A stretch of DNA of 64,000 nt from Anaeramoeba flamelloides. Lineage: Eukaryota > Metamonada > Anaeramoebidae. The position numbers and the translations under genes are program-made. The notes beneath the pieces are model-generated. The model ran no database searches and was not told the DNA's origin. It worked only from the letters and a program-made list of their open reading frames with translations. The DNA lies in NCBI GenBank assembly GCA_027625915.1, contig JANTQA010000029.1, forward strand, positions 2,728,001-2,792,000, read 5' to 3'. Positions 61,157-64,000 of the stretch are shown here, one piece after another. Each line of letters opens with the position of its first letter. Within the stretch, counting starts at the first letter, position 1.

Positions 61157-62872
61157 ATGGGAAATGATTTTGACACCAGCAATGTTCCTAACAAAGTCAC
61201 TTTAAATTCGTTCCAAAACAGAATAAAGCAAACCAATTCGAAAAACAGAGTGGTTTTGCATGTGAGCCAAACAGGGATGATTATTGGCTTTAGCGAAAAG
61301 TGTTCAAAATTGTTTTCTTTTTCAAGTCGAACACAAAAGGTATCATTCCAGTCATTTTGTCCGTCCTTTCAAGTCTACATGAACGACTCGATTTCAAATT
61401 TGCTACCTACCCTTGCAAAGTCTGCAGTCAATTCTCCAACCGGTTTTTTAGATTTGGTTTGGTTATTCAAGGTCCGGATTCTGAACAATACAAAGATGAT
61501 AAAAACCAAACAACAAAAAGAAAAGAAAGCGAAAAACAAGCAAGGTAAAAACCAAAACCAAAACCAAAACCAAAACCGAGGAGAAGAAAAAGAAGAAAAT
61601 AAACAAAGATCACAAAAAAACCAAAAAAGAGACAAATTGAACAAAAAAGAAAACAATTATTTAGCAAACACAAAAAACTCACGATATTTTTGGTCCTTTC
61701 TGACTGTCCAACCATTTTTAGTTAAAGGAGATCTCTTTTTTGAAATTGTTTTAAAACCAACATTTAAGCCAATTGAATTGTTAAGGAAAAGGAAATTAAT
61801 TCTAAAAGTGAAACAGAAAAATTTGCAAATAGAAGAAAGAATTCAAAAGCTTAAAAAGAAGATGAATGACTCTTTCATGTCTCAACAAACTTCCAAAACA
61901 CAAGAAGCATTAAGGGACTTGGTTAATAAAAATAATCAAAAAACGAAACAATTAAAAAATATGAATTTAAAAATTAACCAAATACAAAGTGACATCTCAA
62001 ACAGGGAAACAGACTCGAAAAAATATGAACAAGAGAAACAGAAATTAATGAAGCGGATCCAATCTGTCAAAAGCCAATTAAGTTTTGAGCTCATACATTC
62101 CCGACACAAACAATTAAACACCTCAATAATCACCCGACTAAATTCACTAAGGTTACAGTCAAAGTCTAAAGAAGAAGAAAGACAAAAAATAAAATTTCAA
62201 ATCAAGGAAAGCACAAGCAAAATTAAAAAACAAAAAACTCATTTATTAAAAATGGAAAAGAAACAATTGCGACAAATTTCAAAATCTGAACAATTTCAAA
62301 AGCTTTCTCAAAAAAAAAATTCCTTAATACAAAACCAAAAAGACGCTCGTAAGGAAATTAAGTGGATCTCGAAAAAGCTTAAAAAAAAAGTAGTCAGCCA
62401 AAATATCCAGGAAGAAATTTCAAAAACTTCAAACCAATTAAAAAAATTATCTAAAATACGAAATTCTTTAATTCGAGAAATGGATCGATTAAAAAATATT
62501 CTTAAAACTCAGACATCCAATTTTTCGCATTCTTCTTCCTCGGGAGATTTATTAACGATAATAGAACAGAGGCCGTTTGTTGATGAAAACAAAAAGAGAA
62601 ATAATAACAGATCAGAATTATTTTTGAAAAATCAAAAGAAAAAAAAAATCGACTCATCAAAAACACAATACGATTTAATTACAAGAAATAATCAAACAAA
62701 ACTTCAAAATGAGAAACAAATGAGTCAAAGTTTCTCAAACCCTACGATTTCCAAGTATCAAAAAAAAATTGATTATCAAAAAATATCTCCCATAATTCAG
62801 TCTTTTCGTTCTCCTCCATTGGAAAATCAATCACACCACAATGAAAATTTCCTTCCAAAGTCTACAAGGTAA
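61157..62872 (+). CDS. PAS-like domain plus coiled-coil protein
   Basis: 571 aa, start ATG 61157, uninterrupted frame. Residues about 30-105 (RVVLHVSQTGMIIGFSEKCS, FQSFCPSFQ, GFLDLVWLFKVR) and about 177-203 (YFWSFLTVQPFLVKGDLFFE) have the pattern of a PAS fold: a strand with xxGxIxGFS, a helix, then strands ending FWxxLTVxPF. The two halves are separated by a low-complexity insert (about 112-170) rich in Lys, Gln and Asn, including NQNQNQNQN. From about 205 to 490 the chain is Lys/Gln/Ser-rich coiled coil, and the last 80 residues are Ser/Asn/Gln-rich. PAS domains sense ligands or mediate dimerisation; which applies here is unknown. The PAS call is by pattern only and could be wrong. No kinase, cyclase or DNA-binding domain follows. 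Confidence 0.75.
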   Translation: MGNDFDTSNVPNKVTLNSFQNRIKQTNSKNRVVLHVSQTGMIIGFSEKCSKLFSFSSRTQKVSFQSFCPSFQVYMNDSISNLLPTLAKSAVNSPTGFLDLVWLFKVRILNNTKMIKTKQQKEKKAKNKQGKNQNQNQNQNRGEEKEENKQRSQKNQKRDKLNKKENNYLANTKNSRYFWSFLTVQPFLVKGDLFFEIVLKPTFKPIELLRKRKLILKVKQKNLQIEERIQKLKKKMNDSFMSQQTSKTQEALRDLVNKNNQKTKQLKNMNLKINQIQSDISNRETDSKKYEQEKQKLMKRIQSVKSQLSFELIHSRHKQLNTSIITRLNSLRLQSKSKEEERQKIKFQIKESTSKIKKQKTHLLKMEKKQLRQISKSEQFQKLSQKKNSLIQNQKDARKEIKWISKKLKKKVVSQNIQEEISKTSNQLKKLSKIRNSLIREMDRLKNILKTQTSNFSHSSSSGDLLTIIEQRPFVDENKKRNNNRSELFLKNQKKKKIDSSKTQYDLITRNNQTKLQNEKQMSQSFSNPTISKYQKKIDYQKISPIIQSFRSPPLENQSHHNENFLPKSTR

Positions 62873-63207
62873 ATTATTCAATCCAATTTTCCTACAATTA
62901 TTATTATTATTTTGTTTTTATTTTTAAATTGGCAATTAGATCTATTTCATCATTTTTTTTTTTTTTTTTTGAAAAGAATTCACTATTAAGGAAGGAATCT
63001 CATGGTTTGGAATTCTTTTCCAAACAATTTCAACATTCAAGATCAATGAAAAATTTGATTCTTATTATTGATGACACTATTGGTTTTCCAGGTAGAATTG
63101 AACTTTTAATAAAAAAAGGGTTAATTCCTGAGTTTTTTTTTCTTAAAAACTCACTCTCAGTTTTTCAGATTTTTATGTTGATTCTTTAAAGAATACTGAA
63201 GTAACTT

Positions 63208-63588
63208 CACAAGTGTAAATATGAAATTTTGTCAAAAAGAGAATTTTTACCATTTTAGAAATAAATAAAGAGTTTCATACAATTACCCACAATTTTGGTA
63301 ATAGTAAATATAATATCAGATTATCTTAATAGACTAATAATAATTTTATAATCAAAAAATCGTTTGGTAAATACCAATCTTTCAATTTTTTTTTAAAAAA
63401 ATCATTTTTCAAACAAATATATTGGTATTCACCAAACGGTTTTATATTGAAAATACCTTTGAGCTCAAAATTAAAAAGGGTGTTTTCTTTACTATTACCA
63501 AAATTGTGGGTAATTGTATGAAACTCTTTATTTATTTCTAAAATGGTAAAAATTCTCTTTTTGACAAAATTCCATATTTACACTTGTG
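63208..63588. repeat. Foldback with near-perfect 101-nt arms
   Basis: 63208-63308 and 63488-63588 are reverse complements with a single difference noticed. The arms begin CACAAGTGTAAATATG. An inner, second inverted pair (TTTGGTAAATACCAAT and ATTGGTATTCACCAAA) lies within the 179-nt centre. No clear target duplication and no other copy in the window. Confidence 0.8.
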
Positions 63589-64000
63589 TACTAACAAAAA
63601 AATTGTATTATTATGAAGAATCAATAAATGATTAAAAACAATTTTGCATATTTAAATGTGTTTTATTGGAATTGAGTTTAATAAAGATATTTTAAAATAA
63701 ATTTACCCTGCATTTTTCGAAATAGCTTTTACGAAGAAGTTAAATTCACACCGCAATTTCTCTTCTTTAATACTTTGCACACCAAATTATAATCACCATG
63801 TTGATCATTTTTCTTCCTTTCTACTTTTTGAATAAAAAAATTAAAAAATAACAAAAAAAAATTTTCTTTTAGAGGAAAAAAAAAAGGAAACTCAAAAAAA
63901 GTAAATGGAAAAATAATAAAAATAAATTTTATCAAGCCTTAAAAAGCAATCATTTACCCATATTAAAACTCTTACTAGAAAATTAATTTTATTTTAATAT
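63589..64000. other. Gene-free stretch at the window end
   Basis: AT-rich sequence with no supported gene. The 68-codon minus-strand frame is Phe-rich and looks spurious. Confidence 0.4.

Noticed and set aside
1-64000. LTR retroelements, Polinton-like elements or viral fossils
   Set aside because: No long direct terminal repeats and no recognisable capsid, polymerase, reverse transcriptase or integrase sequence were seen; all defined elements have inverted ends.
1-64000. CRISPR arrays, bacterial operons or prophage
   Set aside because: The window is eukaryotic, with introns and no regularly spaced direct repeats.

Overview
This is nuclear DNA of a very A+T-rich eukaryote. Long homopolymer runs are everywhere, protein genes are sparse (eight supported in 64 kb), and at least three genes carry GT-AG introns. 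Two predicted proteins have long Lys/Glu/Gln/Asn runs. One gene encodes a NADH:ubiquinone-oxidoreductase 51 kDa (NuoF/NDUFV1) subunit with a likely organelle presequence. Together these suggest a protist, possibly an anaerobic amoeba such as Anaeramoeba with hydrogenosomes. That assignment is inference: no rRNA or other diagnostic marker is present, and dictyostelid-like or anaerobic-fungus-like genomes cannot be excluded.

Layout. An EML-type microtubule-associated WD40 protein lies at 2.7-6.1 kb, split by a 1.4 kb intron that holds two miniature inverted-repeat elements. A tRNA-Leu(CAA) lies at 13.6 kb on the minus strand. A divergent actin (16.8-17.9 kb, minus) keeps the actin fold but has lost several nucleotide-site residues. 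A low-complexity unknown protein is at 25.8-26.8 kb (minus). A PHF5A/Rds3-like splicing-factor gene with a 16-nt first exon is at 36.1-36.5 kb. A Lys-rich unknown protein is at 44.4-45.0 kb (minus), and NuoF in two exons at 49.3-51.1 kb (minus). A Cys-rich coiled-coil protein is at 56.3-57.5 kb and a PAS-like coiled-coil protein at 61.2-62.9 kb. The genes look unrelated and show no operon-like grouping.

Most of the rest is an intergenic sea full of small inverted-repeat elements. About a dozen families can be recognised by comparing the window with itself. They include a 200-bp CAGT-ended, TA-flanked family (four copies), a 450-bp family with TTA target duplication (two copies), TTAA-flanked foldbacks in tandem, a 1.22-kb element in two full-length copies, and several foldbacks with nearly identical arms. 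One of these has a perfect 101-nt inverted repeat at 38 kb. The element families are defined here only by self-comparison by eye; transposase sources are not in the window.

The items most worth following up are the actin with a rebuilt ATP site and D-loop, the near-perfect hairpin loci as possible dsRNA sources, the tandem TTAA foldbacks, and the shortened PHF5A-like protein.
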